Source: Macrothele yani (taxonomy: Eukaryota > Arthropoda > Arachnida > Araneae > Macrothelidae). Taken from it: 64,000 bases of DNA. The notes below the pieces were generated by a model that was given only the letters and a program-made list of their open reading frames with translations, was not told the DNA's origin and ran no database searches. The DNA lies in contig CM077010.1 of assembly GCA_039090855.1 (NCBI GenBank), forward strand, positions 48,192,905 to 48,256,904. Direction: 5' to 3'. Shown one piece after another: positions 36,759 to 48,575 of this stretch. Within the stretch, counting starts at the first letter, position 1; every line of letters starts with the position of its first letter. Position numbers and translations under genes: made by a program.

Positions 36759-38640
36759 TCATGATGTACTTGCATATGTATATATATGAACTAGTGAGAA
36801 AAGCAATTGAAAACAACCAAAACCTGAAGAGAGCAAAGGGATATTTCAATAAGGGAAGAAAACAGATTATGGCACTAAGAAAAGAATATTGGACTGTGAC
36901 AAAAAATAGAAGCGAAATTTTTACAAGGGTGAAAAATTTCTACTCAAAACTGTAAGAGAGGGATGATACATCTATTCCAGACATTACGACAGGTACCAGT
37001 AACAAAGTCTCTCGAGCCCTTCCTGCAGAAGTTACACTTACCATTAAGATCATGAAATGGGGAAAAGCTGCAGGAGAAGATAGAATTACCATGGACAATA
37101 TACAAGAAGCAAGTGGAGAAATTGAAACTACGCTCGCCCAAGTTTTCACCAGATGTCTCAATGAAGAGAAGATTCCTGAGGATTGGAACAATGCTACAAT
37201 GATCCTGCTACATGATAAAAAGGTGACGTTGAGGATCTCTGGAACTACAGACCCATCAGCCTCCTATCAGTGGTTTATAAAATCTTCAGTAAAGTTCTTT
37301 CACACCGCTTGAAGGTGGCACTGGACATGGCTCAACCGAGAGAACAAGCTGGATTCAGGAGTGGCAACAGCACTATAGATCATATCCACGTACTGAGAGA
37401 ACTAATTGAAAGAGCGAGGGAATATGAACTTCCATTATGCATGGCTTTTATCGATTATGAAAAGGCCTTTGATTCGGTGAAACCATCAGCAGTTACAATG
37501 GCTTTGAAATCCTGCGGTATTGAAGATGCGTGCATTAACATTATCAATAACATTTTTGAAAATGCAAGTGCAAAAGTTCGTATATTTGAGGATACAGCAC
37601 TAATAAACATTAGAAAGGGAGTGAGACAAGGTGACACCATATCTTCCAAGCTCTTTGCCACATTGCAAAATGCCTTTCAATCATTGAACTGGGAAAACAA
37701 AGGGATAAATATTAATGGAGATTATCTAACTCACCTTCATTTTGCTGATGACATAGTCATTTTTGCAACTACCCTTTTGGAGCTGCAGAGTATGATCCAA
37801 GAACTTGCTGACAAGAGTACAAAAGTGGGATTGAAAATGAACTTTCAGATGCTTTTACGAGAAAAGAAGGTTTATTGATTGATGGAGAAAAGCTTGAAAC
37901 AACCAATACCTACATTTATCTTCGGCATCAAATATCAAGTGAGGGTCACATTGATGAAGAAATTGATTGCCGTATAAAACTTGGATGGAGAGCTTTTGGA
38001 AGAAACAGTACAATTTTTAAGAGCAGTATGCTGTTATGTCTTAAAAGGAAAGTGTTTAATCCGTGCATCCTGCCAGTGCTTACGTATGGAGCAGAGACAT
38101 GGACCTTAACTAAAAAAGATATACAAAGACTGCAGACAACTCGAAGCAGCATGGAAAGGTGCATGCTTGGTGTAACCAGGAAAGATAAGAAGAGGAACTT
38201 GTGGATAAGGAAAATGACAAGAGTGGACGATATCATGACCAGAGTTAAATTACTGAAATGGCAATGGGCTGGACATGTTGCCAGAAGAACACACCATTGA
38301 TGGACAACTGGAAATTTTAGACTGGATTCCAAGGGACAGAAAAAGACCTAGAAGAAGACCCCACGGGAGATGGATGGATGAAATTCGAAAGCATGCCGGA
38401 GTGACATGGAGGAGACAGACAGTTGTGGAAGAAACTTTGGTAGATCTTCATTGAACAGGAGTGGATTGATAATTGTTGACAATGATGATGATGATATATT
38501 TACAGTATATACTGTATATAATGAAATTTGAAAACTTGTGGTAGTAACATCAAAGAGTGGCTCAAGACAGAGAGTTGTAGGGCAAACTTCAGGAGTCCAT
38601 CCAGCAGTGGATTGATAATGTTTGACAATGATGGTATATA
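36759..38640 (+). mobile_element. RTE-type LINE, 5'-truncated
   Basis: Non-LTR retrotransposon sequence of the RTE/BovB kind on the + strand, ending in (ATG/ATGATG)-rich sequence. The tail motif 'gtggattgataat.gttgacaatgatg' occurs twice (about 38460 and about 38605), so a second 3' fragment abuts the first. The apurinic endonuclease domain is missing (5' truncation). The terminal TA-rich stretch is split by the element at 38646. Confidence 0.88.
36761..38460 (+). pseudogene. RTE reverse transcriptase, frameshifted
   Basis: It starts with ENNQNLKRAKGYFNKGRKQI and LRKEYWTVTKNRSEI. Then KWGKAAGEDRITMDNIQEAS and CLNEEKIPEDWNNATMILLH precede a shift at about 37220. The RT core follows at 37240-37878: YRPISLLSVVYKIFSKVL, AFIDYEKAFDSV (catalytic Asp), RKGVRQGDTISSKLFA and HLHFADDIVIFATT (catalytic Asp pair). 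A second shift near 37860 leads to 37875-38300: LIDGEKLETTNTYIYLRH, PVLTYGAETWTLTKKDIQRL, MTRVKLLKWQWAGHVARR. The catalytic residues are intact. The frame has two shifts and a stop before the C-terminus. Confidence 0.92.
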
Positions 38641-38645
38641 TATAT

Positions 38646-41600
38646 CAGGGATCGCATTCCTCCTAAAATTCCTAATATTTTGTGACCCTCCTTAAATTCC
38701 TAAAATTATACCTAAAATTTGCTATTCATCCTAAAATTTTCGTAAGCTTATTTATTAAAAACACAACCGTTATTAACGCCAATAAATTTACCATTACGCA
38801 GGGTGCGCACGCGTGCTTGAAAACCTGGAAAGTCCTGGAAAATCATGATTACGTTTTCAAGGCCTGGAATATCCTGGAAAAACGGTGTTTTTTTAATGCC
38901 GTCTTGAAAAGCCTTGAAATTTGAAATTAGTGCTTAAAAAATGCCCTTTTAGGAAATCGTGTTACTGTTACCCCTTCATTTTTTAAAGTTCCTTTTCTCT
39001 GTTCTCAAAGAAACCACCGGCAGCGGTTTCCGATGTGCACCAAATCCTAATTTGGCTGGGGGGAAAAAAGAAAAAAAAAGGCACTACTTCCAGTGCAATA
39101 AAATTGGATGATTACTAGTAGGTCGAAGGGGAGCTTGATGTCCGTCCGACAATTCAGAACAGAAGGGGAAAGAAGAGGCATTTAGCATTTGCAGGGGGTC
39201 GCGTATGTACCAAGTCAGCTGGCATCCACCAGTGAGGAGTATGCCTGAACAACACATTCATCTTCTTCTTGTTTATGTGCATGCCACCCTCCCTCCCCTC
39301 AAGAGACTTCCACTACTTATGATAAAAAATAAGAAAACTATCTTTGCGAATTTTTCACGAAAGTGGCTGAAATTTTTACATTCACTGTAATTGGATTACA
39401 GAAGCTCACTTCCAAAATTCCAGTTGAATCGGTTTAAAACTTTAAAAGTGAGCATTGGTAATTTTTATTATGGACAAGTATGTGTGCCTCTTTGGACAGA
39501 GTGAGCCTCCAGCAGAAAGGGGGTTACCATAGCAACGGTTGATTGACAGCTGGGAGCGCTGATCTGAAGCCCTTGGTTGGGAAGAAAGCAAACACCTGTT
39601 TATCACTTCCACAGCACAAAAGGACTAGGAGAATATTTTCAGAAATCCATTTTTCTGAATTTTGAAAATAACACAGTAAAATTTTTACAGTAGTTAAGAT
39701 AAATCACAATAAAGTTCTAGTGCAGATTTCGCCAAATTCCGTTAGGAACTTTAGCAGATGCAAAAAAAAAAAAAAAAAAAAAAAAAAAGTTGCATAATCG
39801 GATTGAAAAAAGAAACACTAATTATAAATTACGGGAAAAGCAAGTGAATTATTTTTTTAGATGCCATGGTTTATTTAAACAGAGTGATCCTTAAATTTTT
39901 TTTCTGTGATGATATGGACTCTATTTTAATTACAAACACGTTTTTATTCAGACGTCTGAGTTACTGTTTTAATAAAAAAATCATCTATAATTAAAAAGTT
40001 TTCAATGGATTTAAGCAATATTCAGCAGATAAACAAACGTATTTTAGTAAATTGCAACATCATGACGTAAATTTGGTAATTTAATTTTGTCGAAAATTGG
40101 GGAGCATTTTTTTTTTTTTACAGTTTCTATTATAGTTAAAGTGAAGGAGGAAGGGTGCAACTTGACAGTTCAGTGAGCTGCAGGTGGTGATTTATGGCGA
40201 TGTGCCAAATGAAAAGAAGCCATTCCATCAGGTAATTCCAAAGGTTGTGTTGTGTGGACGCGTCCTCCTGCTGTTTGATCTTAATTGGAATGTTTTTTGT
40301 GCATGGGGGGGGGGGTTCGAGAGAAATATCCGTTTCAGCTTTACAGCTTTCACGGCTCTTTTTTTTTTTTTCTTGGTAATAAATAAAAATCATAGTTGCT
40401 GCATTCACCATTGATCCATGTTTGCATTTCTTGAATATAAACAGCAGACAATCAGAAACATAGTGTTGGGCGGGTCTTGATGATCTTCATTTTGCATATG
40501 CTGAATTCAGTTCTGTGGGAATAAGGAATGACTTATACTGTGAATATATACAAAACTACATATTTTTGAGCTGAAAAAATAGGTCTACTTGTACACAGTA
40601 GCTAAAGTGTGAACTCAGATGAAGACAATCAGACATACGGACGTCTGATTCCATAAAAAAATCAACATAGTTTTTTTATTTACACTACAGGTAAAAAAGG
40701 AAAAACATGTTTTTAAACGTTATAAAGGAAAACGGATTTTTGAAACGCATGACTTGATGATCTTAATTTCTGAAAGTTTCTTTTTTCCACATCCTTTTTT
40801 TTCAATTACAATACACTGTAACAGGATACTGTGTGTTATATCACTTAGAGATATGGCAGATTTTCGGTTGCTGATATCCGCGATCGTAAGCGGTAGTTGC
40901 ATTGCGATTGTTGATGATGACAAGATAAATACTGGAGTGATGTAAAATGTTGCATAAACTAAAAAAATTAAAAAATAAAGCCCCCCCCCCCCCGAACTTT
41001 TATGCGGTCATCATAGCTGATCAACCATTTCATTCCATGAACATCAGCACATTTCAATCATTTGAACATTGGGGGTATCTGAAGGAATTCAGCCATGCTT
41101 AAGCACCCTAGCGCAACGAAAACATGCTAATTTTGGACAGTTCTATTCCCTTCCCCTCTACCATCCCTAATAATTGAGAGTGCATACATTGAGAGTGTTT
41201 CAAATATTCTATTTATGAGCTAGTTTTCGCGCTGTTTGTTATGCTTTTATTTTCGAAGAAAGAGAGGGAAAATAAGGAAAAGCAGCTAGAGAAAAAAAGA
41301 AAAGCTGAGTTTGATGACAAAATAAAAGAAAATGATGCAGAAATAAATAGGCTTAAAAAAGATAAAGAAGCCTCCCTAGCAGTAATTCAAGAGGGAACAG
41401 AAAGAATGAGAAAAGCTGTAGAAAAACAAAATACTGTTGAAATAGCAGTTGCCTCTAACTTGATCATACAAGGTTCAGCTGAAATAAAGAAAACTGAAAG
41501 TAAATTAATTGTGGTGGAAGCAGAAAAAGATAGGCTAATCAGGAAAAGGTTAAAACAATAATATGAAAAAAGTAATTCAGTGAACAATTGTACATAGTTC

Positions 41601-42559
41601 TTGGTTTTCAATTACCTTTTTAGGATATTATAGTTTAATGTGAAACCTGAAAACTTTACTGTGAAAATCGTGAATTGCTTCTGGTTCAACAGCATATTAA
41701 TGTTCAAAGTGAAACTTGAATGTGGTAAATATACTTGAATATGATAATAACACGTGAAAAGATAAGAACTGAACATTAGAAGTAAATCATACTTAAACTT
41801 TAGACATTAGACGTTATGCAAAAAATTTGGGTGTGAACTTCGACCATATATACTAATGGACTGCGCATTGGCAATAGCTGCATCAAAGCCGCCATGGCTC
41901 AAACATTGGGCACGTCATCATCAGACTCCAAATTTCGTGTACAAATGCTGTTATGATTACTAATTTACGCTGCAGAACTTCAGTGTTTTCAGTGTATTAT
42001 GTGAATGCACCTCATATATAATGAAAACTCTTCAGGTAAGTTTACTTATGAGCTATATACATGCATGATCGTGTTGTTTACATTTTGTGATTTATAATGT
42101 GATGAACATTTGCGAAGAATTTGGAACATGCATTCCATTTTTTTCTTAAGTTACTATATTTTTATATCAATAGCTGCAAGTTTCTTGTTAAGTAATTGAA
42201 CTTTATTGACTTAGGTATTTAATTCGTTTCTTACCCATGAAAAATCATAGAACTTTCTTTACTATATCGGTCAGAGCAACCATAAGCACAGCAGGTGTAA
42301 CCCATCTTTTTGACTGTTGTCATGTGATTTTATGTTGGAGCCAGAAATTTTGATGTCATGCGCAGTCTATCAGTATATATGGTTGAAGGGTGTGAAGCAA
42401 ACTCTTTACAATGTATACAAAGTTGCTTTACTAGATGTATACAAATATACATCTAGTTTTTATTGAAATACACTCCTAAAATTTTCCTAAAATTTTTCTA
42501 AAAATTCCTAAAATTCCTAAAATTCTTACCTAAAATTTTCCAGAAGTATGCTATGATCC

Positions 42560-42562
<3 letters not shown>
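38646..42562 (+). mobile_element. element with CAGGGATC termini, subterminal 'cctaaaatt' words
   Basis: The left end CAGGGATCGCATTCCTCC (38646) is matched by the right end ...GATCCCTG (42562). Both sides carry 'cctaaaattcctaaaa' words, and TA-repeat sequence flanks both ends, so the duplication length is ambiguous. Layout and the word-rich termini resemble the hAT-like elements at 4372 and 9531. A nested terminus CAGGGTGCGCACGCG with 'cctggaaa' words starts at 38799, and its right end is not found. The only protein-like frame is the coiled coil at 41241. Confidence 0.75.
41241..41561 (+). CDS. coiled-coil protein fragment inside the CAGGGATC element
   Basis: A 106-residue frame that is almost wholly charged helix: KERENKEKQLEKKRKAEFDD, KIKENDAEINRLKKDKEASL, IQEGTERMRKAVEKQNTVEI, and KKTESKLIVVEAEKDRLIRK ending in RLKQ. 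The start Met may not be genuine, since the frame could be the last exon of a longer gene. Similar C-terminal coiled coils follow Myb/SANT or MADF DNA-binding domains in transposon ORF1-type proteins, but no such domain was found upstream. Function unknown. The intact frame is unusual in this decayed region. Confidence 0.5.
   Translation: MLLFSKKERENKEKQLEKKRKAEFDDKIKENDAEINRLKKDKEASLAVIQEGTERMRKAVEKQNTVEIAVASNLIIQGSAEIKKTESKLIVVEAEKDRLIRKRLKQ

Positions 42563-42614
<52 letters not shown>
42563..42614. repeat. (TA)n microsatellite
   Basis: About 25 TA units lie directly against the right end of the CAGGGATC element and continue the shorter TA tract at its left end. The element therefore appears to have inserted into a TA repeat. 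Confidence 0.95.
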
Positions 42615-42616
<2 letters not shown>

Positions 42617-42849
42617 TATTAAGAAGAGACTGAAGCAAAAATATTTTTGACTCATACCAAGTACAACATAGAAAAAGTTATATATTGACCGGTGTGAGTA
42701 AAAAGAGTATAAAATAATAGAAAAACAGAATGTAGAAAGTGTCGAGAATACCGAGCCTTGGCTTTATCAAGGACCAGCAAAACTCTGCATTTTCTCACTT
42801 CCACAAAGATAATTAAATATCTACACTGGAATAATAACATATCAACCAA

Positions 42850-43060
42850 AGTAACTGAGAATGTAATAATTTCTCAGGTACTTAGAATTTCAAGAATTTG
42901 CAGCAACAATTTGGACTTCAATTACCACATTAATATACTATTAGACAGTTTTCTAGAAAACAAAATTCCAACTTTTTCATCAAAAGAACTTTAGAAAAAT
43001 TATTCTGAATAATAGAGTAAGGTTGGCAGATCTGCTTTAATTTCTACACAGTTAATAATA
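42850..43060 (+). pseudogene. PLE reverse transcriptase remnant (thumb region)
   Basis: The frame ending at 42994 reads ISQVLRISRICSNNLDFN, then YHINILLDSFLENKIPTFSS. This corresponds to the segment after the catalytic core of Penelope RTs (LR..RICS...DF..H...L...F...GYP). Stops follow at once. The catalytic core and endonuclease are missing. Confidence 0.65.
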
Positions 43061-43797
43061 TGATTCTGACCCATGAAAGCCTTTTTTAGGAAGTTGGTCT
43101 AGAGGATGCATATTAACTACAGAAAGGAACCTTAGTGCTATGGATAAGAAGGTCCTGTTAAAAATAAAAAATTAATAATATAGACAAAATCACAAAAAAA
43201 CCCTTAAAAATCTGTTTATAAAATAAAATAAAACTAAATGTAAAAGAAAACTAGTTATTCACTCACTAGAATAGCTATACTAAAAATAGTAAAACTAACA
43301 TTAAAATTAATAGGATTCTGAGTAGTCCATAGAAGCTCACCAAGGTGATTAAATACATGCAAAGGTTATTAAATACACTACGTGCGTATTTCATAAAATT
43401 TCTCATGTATTCTGGAGAGTAAATTCTGCTCTTTCTGATCAAACAGGTCCACATTCTTAATTATATTTTTCTCTAGTTAAAATTTCCGCGAGTAGTAGAA
43501 TCTTTTTCAGTATGTAGAGGCCTTCAGTCCCACCCACACTGCCCCCCAGCGACTAGGGAGTGGCAGGGGTGGAAGAAAGTTTGGGGTAAAAGGTCGGCCA
43601 TGTTTCTTCAAGAGAGGAAGAAGTTAAGTTGCTTAAGAGGTAAGCTCTCTTCATTGTCTTGATTTTTGGGTTTTCCAAGTTCAATGTTTGAACTTTTTAA
43701 ACATTTTTTCTATTTTTTCGCATTAAGCATTTAGGCGCTAACAAGTCTATTAACTTTTTTTGCGGTTTTTAACTCTCTCTTTTCTCGGTAACTTTGT

Positions 43798-43928
43798 GCG
43801 GTTTTTTTTTTTTTTTTTGCTCTTAGGCTAAGCAGCTGACTGTTTTTTTTTTTTTTTTTTTTTTTTTTTTTGGGCTCTTAGGCTAAGCAGCTGGCCGTTT
43901 TTTTTTTTTTTTTTTTTTTTTTTTTGGT
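43798..43928. repeat. poly(T) with a repeated 'gctcttaggctaagcagctg' spacer
   Basis: T runs of 16 to 28 bases alternate with GCTCTTAGGCTAAGCAGCTG, which occurs twice (about 43820 and 43876), giving a tandem unit of about 55-60 bp. A third T run follows. No coding content. Confidence 0.9.
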
Positions 43929-44875
43929 CTTGTAGTTAACGATGTGTTTTCAATGTCGTTAAGATCTTAATAACTACTTAATTATGCATTTAAAGCACTT
44001 CTGAAATACTTTGTACATATTGCAACTAATTGTTTATGTCATATAACCTTCACAAAGCATTTCTTTAGTTTATTATTGTCTTTATTTTATTTTCGTTTTT
44101 GTGTTGTCAGATGTTGTGGTTAGAGGGTTTTGTAATCCAGTTTTCTTTCAGGAATCTGTGCTTTAGTAAAAAATTATTATTTCCTTTTTTTATTGCAAAG
44201 TTTAAGAATTTGTAGTACTTTAGTATTGCTATATAGGTTTAAATTCTCTCTTAGGCAACTAAGTAACTAGGCAATGTGTTATTGCTGAAAATTACTTTTG
44301 ATTCATTAAGACACTCTTACAACTTGAGTTTTCTACAATCATCTTCTTTCTGTTTATTAGTAACAGATGAAGAGCATGGGTTGGGCCAGGAAAGTTATGG
44401 ATGCATGCTAAAATGTTAACTAAAGCTACGTCATACAACTCTGTGGAGGTTATGACATATATTTTTTAAAATATATAATTTTTAAAAATTTTTGGTGGGC
44501 TTATTACTTGCATCTATGGCTTTGCAGAAACCCATTTCCAAATAGGTCTTTGTGGAAGTGAGAAAATGCAGAGTTTTGCTGGTCCTTGATAAAGCCAAGG
44601 CTCGGTATTCTCGACACTTTCTACATTCTGTTTTTCTATTATTTTATACTCTTTTTACTCACACCGGTCAATATATAACTTTTTCTATGTTGTACTTGGT
44701 ATGAGTCAAAAATATTTTTGCTTCAGTCTCTTCTTAATAGAATGTGAGTTCTGAATTTTCATAACTGCTGCGTTGTGCGTTTTGATCTTCAGGTTATTTT
44801 GCAACTTTCGGTTTAAATTCTCGAGTTTTTTCTTATGTTTTCAGCTCTGCTCTTAAGTATATATATATATATATA

Positions 44876-45045
44876 CCAGGAAAGATAAGAAGAGGAACTT
44901 GTGAATAAGGAAAATGACAAGAGTGGATGATATCATGATCAGAGTTAAATTACTGAAATGGCAATGGGCTGGACATGTTGCCAGAAGAACAGACCACCAA
45001 TGGACAACTGAAATTTTAGACTGGATTCCAAGGGACAGAAATATC
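44876..45045 (+). mobile_element. RTE LINE 3' fragment
   Basis: The segment closely repeats 38177-38345 of the RTE pseudogene (KMTRVDDIMIRVKLLKWQWA, GHVARRTD), beginning after a TA repeat and stopping before the natural tail. It has one frame-breaking difference at its start and could be a separate truncated insertion or a local copy. Confidence 0.85.
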
Positions 45046-45552
45046 ACACACAGAATATTCCATTGCATTGTCAGTTATTTATCTAGTTCACTCCACCTTC
45101 TGTAATGCCTTTTTTTTCTTTTTTTGTGAGTTCTGCAGTCCACAGAAAAACTTCCCACATATCATTCATTCCATGCAAGTTGTGCAACTATTCCTGATGT
45201 GGCTGTATGTTTCTTTAGCTTCAGAGGTGTAAAATTGCCTCCTCCCTTTATTGGTGTAAGATAGCTTATGAGTTACCTTCCATTGTACTGTCCTGAAGTG
45301 TGTCTTAGCCTGTCTACTTACCACATGCTGCTTCAGCCATAGCAATATAAAAAATATACTCACAGTTGTAGTTTTAAAAGTGGATTGCCTAACTCATGTC
45401 ATATTTCTGCCAAAACAAATTTATATCAAAGTGATTGCATCACTTTCGTATTGTTATATTGAATAAGCGAATGCAAGTTTTGTATGTGCATGTGCTTTGT
45501 TATCCACATTCAGTAATGAGTTATTAAAACTATTAATTTTTTCTATGTACAG
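45046..45552. other. intron B-C sequence, no gene seen
   Basis: Ends in the acceptor TATGTACAG before exon C. No motif was seen in the rest. Confidence 0.5.
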
Positions 45553-45661
45553 CCTATCTTTTCTGAGGCTCACTATGATGAATGTGATGCCAAATCTAGC
45601 AATTCAGCCACTGATGACAGTGTTGTAGACCCACATGAGAAGCAGCCAAGAACTCTCGGAT
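45553..45661 (+). CDS. host gene exon C: acidic linker
   Basis: The acceptor is TGTACAG|C and the donor GGAT|gtaagg. Phase 0 entry from exon B gives PIFSEAHYDECDAKSSNSAT, DDSVVDPHEKQPRTLG plus one base. The composition is polar, acidic and serine-rich, as expected between a Myb/SANT domain and a C-terminal helix. No domain is recognised. Assignment rests on the open frame, splice signals and phase agreement with exons B and D. Confidence 0.7.
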
Positions 45662-45772
45662 GTAAGGGAAATTCACCCTTGAAGTTGTATTGTGTTTGTC
45701 ATGTGTGAAATGAAATGTTTGACATTAATTGTTGTCTTAAACTTTTGTCAATGAAAATTGTTGACAGACATA

Positions 45773-46939
45773 CACTGAAAGAACAAATTATTACGTACAC
45801 CCTGGTAAAAATACACAAAGCAGCAAATAGCGGTGTGTAGGAAAACCGGTTGGGGCTATAAATAGAGTGGGTCGGTATGCACAGGAATGCATTCCATCAA
45901 GTGCCAGCATGGGTCAAGGACGAGACTTAAGCGAGTTTGATCAAGCCATGGGAGCCAGGAAGACTGGATGTTCAATCAGTGCAATGGCGAAACTGTTAGG
46001 AATTTCGTGACAAACCATAGCAAGTATGTACCAGGAGTAGGTGATATCTGTTAAAACTGCTAACAGTTGGGTTAAATGTGGCCGTAAAAGTGCATTGGAT
46101 GATCGAGGGTGACAACGATTGACCCGCATTGTTCAGAAGAAACAATAGGTTACAATTAATGAAGGAGCATCCACAAGCCTGTGCTCAAAGACAATCCGTC
46201 GACACATGGCACAACTTGGATGGGTTAGTCGATCACCACATCGTGTCCCGGGGTTAATGGCACAGCATCGCATGATTCGGCTGCAGTTTGCGAAGGCCCA
46301 TCGGAACTGGAGCATGAATGATTGGAAACGCATCATATGGTCTGACAAATCCTGTTTCACACTGTATCATGCCGATGGCAGGCAGCATGTGTGGTGTAAA
46401 CCACACGAAGCTATGGAACCCTCATGCGAAGTTGGGGTACTACAGGCCGGTGGAGGTGGTGTAACTGTTTGGGCAGCTTTCACGTGGTCCGGCCTGGGTC
46501 CCTTGAGTCGTCAGTCATTGGTTCCAGCTATGTGCAGCTCCTGGCTGATCATCTCCACCCTTTCATTGCGTGCCTCTGTCCGAACCAAGTTTCGATCTTT
46601 CAACAGAACAACGCTCCACCCCATCGGTCCCAGCTGGCGACAAACTGGCTCCATGAGCTTACCACACTCGCATGGCTTCCCTCACTCACTGGACATCAAC
46701 CCCATAGAGAACTTATGGGACATATTGGAACTAGCTGTTTGTGATCAACCATCCCCACCTGCATTTCTGCCTGCTCTACACCAAGCACTCTTAGATTTTT
46801 GGTCAGTGTTACCCGAGTCTGCGTTTCGGAAATTCATTGCGTCCATACCACGACGCTTGGATGCTGTCCTGCATGCAAAAGGTGGTGCCACACACTATTA
46901 GGTGTGTGTGTGTGTGTGTAATAATTTGTCCTTTCAGTG
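45773..46939 (+). mobile_element. Tc1-like element
   Basis: TA flanks lie at 45771-45772 and 46940-46941, and the ends share CACTGAAAGrACAAATTATTA. It is 1167 bp long and lies in intron C-D, 111 bp after exon C. Confidence 0.94.
45909..46901 (+). pseudogene. Tc1 transposase, second catalytic Asp lost
   Basis: MGQGRDLSEFDQAMGARKTG and SISAMAKLLGIS then a stop form the first HTH. The frame from 46206 contains MAQLGWVSRSPHRVPGLMAQ, NWSMNDWKRIIWSDKSCF (first Asp) and GRQHVWCKPHEAMEPSCEVG. It shifts at about 46510 to LADHLHPFIACLCPNQVSIF and QQNNAPPHRSQLATNWL, where Asn replaces the expected Asp. After shifting back come LDINPIENLWDILELAVCDQ and RKFIASIPRRLDAVLHAKGG. Three or more early stops and two frameshifts are present. 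Confidence 0.92.
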
Positions 46940-46941
46940 TA

Positions 46942-47880
46942 TAACAGTCGAGTTATCAAATATTTTGTGTCTTCCCTTCCAGTTTCAGTAACTTTCAGCC
47001 CTTCCACTTTCGATACATATCAGCCTTTCTACAGATCAAGTGCTAAAGTGTTGATGATAGTTACACAGACTGGAAAGAAATCCAAATACTTTGAGTAAGT
47101 TGTGCTGTACTGGTGTACTGTGTCCTATCACCTGGTGTCCTACATTGCCTTCTCGCAGTGCAGAAGAACCTCTTTCTTAAGGCACAGACATTAAACAGGA
47201 GAACCACTAAACCAGTTGGCTGGCTGATCTGGGATATACTTAGGCCAAGACTTATGTGGTACAGCACTATCCTGATAGTTAAATGATGCAGGACCAAAAT
47301 AGTGCTGTGAATAGTCTCTTTTTGGGGAACCAGTCTTGCGTCTGCTTTGAAATTGACACATGATGATAATCAATTTTTGACTTTGAGTTTGTCTGTCTCA
47401 ACACCATTTTGACAACTGTACTTGCTCAATAATATATTTGTGTCAGGACCCAAGTATTACATTTCGCATCGTTGTAAAGTATAATAATCAAAATATCTAT
47501 TTCCATTCTCCCACGAACAATCCTTAATGTATTAATTTGGGTGACAAAGTTACATTTCCACGCATTCTTTAAAGGGAAAAGTGAGCACGTATTAAATGCT
47601 TTTTCTTTAAGACAGATTTCACTTTTCGTTATGTTTTTTTTTTAAATGCCGCCGATCCAAATTATTCTTTGTAACCTTAGTAACTGCTAATTTTGTCAAA
47701 TATACACGTATGTAAGAATTAATTACTTCAATAGCTTTATTATCTAACTTCATGCTCTGGTTTCCATAAATTAAAGAACAAATTAAAAAATTGGTATAAG
47801 ACAAAAAATATGCAACCAATTTGAATGAAATTTGATGAAAATCTTCAATGTACCGTATGTTACAGAAAATCACAAGAACA
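46942..47880. other. intron C-D sequence, no clear gene
   Basis: The only possible feature is an open segment with good splice sites at 46983-47094, described under findings. The rest has no recognisable motif. Confidence 0.45.
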
Positions 47881-47949
47881 TTTTATACCAGGTATTTATA
47901 TTTTGTATTTCCCATAAAAATAAAAAAAAAACAAATCAGTATTTTGAAA

Positions 47950-48575
47950 AGTATCTCAATATGGAGTGTGGTCACCATGAACAGCAGTACAGACCCAACA
48001 GCGATGCCCTATGCTGTTAATAATGGTGTCTATGAGATCCATAGGTAGCAATGCCCATTATTGTAACAAAGCAGTTTGAAGCCCCTGCAGGGTTTGGGGA
48101 GGAAAGGTTGGGGGCAGCAACATGTCAACCTAGAGCATCCCACATGTGCTCGATTGGGTTAAGGTCAGGAAAGCATGCTAGCCACTCTATACGAACAATA
48201 GTCTCCTCTTCAATGTATTGCTATACCAGCCGTGCTGTGTGTGGGCAAGCATTATCAACTTGCATTATGAATGTGTCGCCAGTTACACCTGCATATGGCT
48301 ATGCAAAGAGGTCCAGGATATCGTCTCTATACCTCTGAGCATTAAGTTGCCACCTGGCAGCACGTAGAGGTTATGCCTAAAGGGATGCCTCCCCATATAA
48401 GCATACTACCTCCACCTTTCACAAATATAAGAGGGATATGTTGTCTCTGGCCCTCTCAAAATGAACATTTGCTGATAATCACTGTATAAAGCATACTTTG
48501 ATTTGTTTATGAACAGTACAGATCTCCACTGATTTGGACTCCAATTCACATGCATGTGCACCCAATTTAAACCAG
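47950..48575 (-). pseudogene. Tc1 transposase remnant (C-terminal half)
   Basis: Read leftwards: NWSPNQWRSVLFINKSKYAL and YSDYQQMFILRGPETTYPSY (catalytic-domain start, Asp-Glu region changed to Asn-Lys), ICERWR and a stop. In further frames come FIMQVDNACPHTARLV (second Asp), the block ACFPDLNPIEHMWDALG (third acidic residue) and a tail. The N-terminal DNA-binding half is missing, because repeat R begins at about 48580. Termini were not found. Confidence 0.85.

Larger units (their letters stand above)
42613..44743 (+). mobile_element. Penelope-like element (PLE-2) with inverted terminal repeats
   Basis: Arms 42613-42809 and 44547-44743 (197 bp each) are almost perfect reverse complements, bearing 'ttgataaagccaaggctcgg' in the right copy. 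Just inside the left arm a PLE RT remnant is readable. PLEs are known for terminal repeats in direct or inverted order, so this is read as a decayed PLE with inverted pseudo-LTRs. Internal sequence after 43020 has no other recognised coding part. Confidence 0.75.

Noticed and set aside
44580..44620. Hammerhead ribozyme in the PLE-2 arm
   Set aside because: The stem agcc/ggct is there, but CUGANGA is not intact (TTGATAA) and GAAA does not follow the stem.
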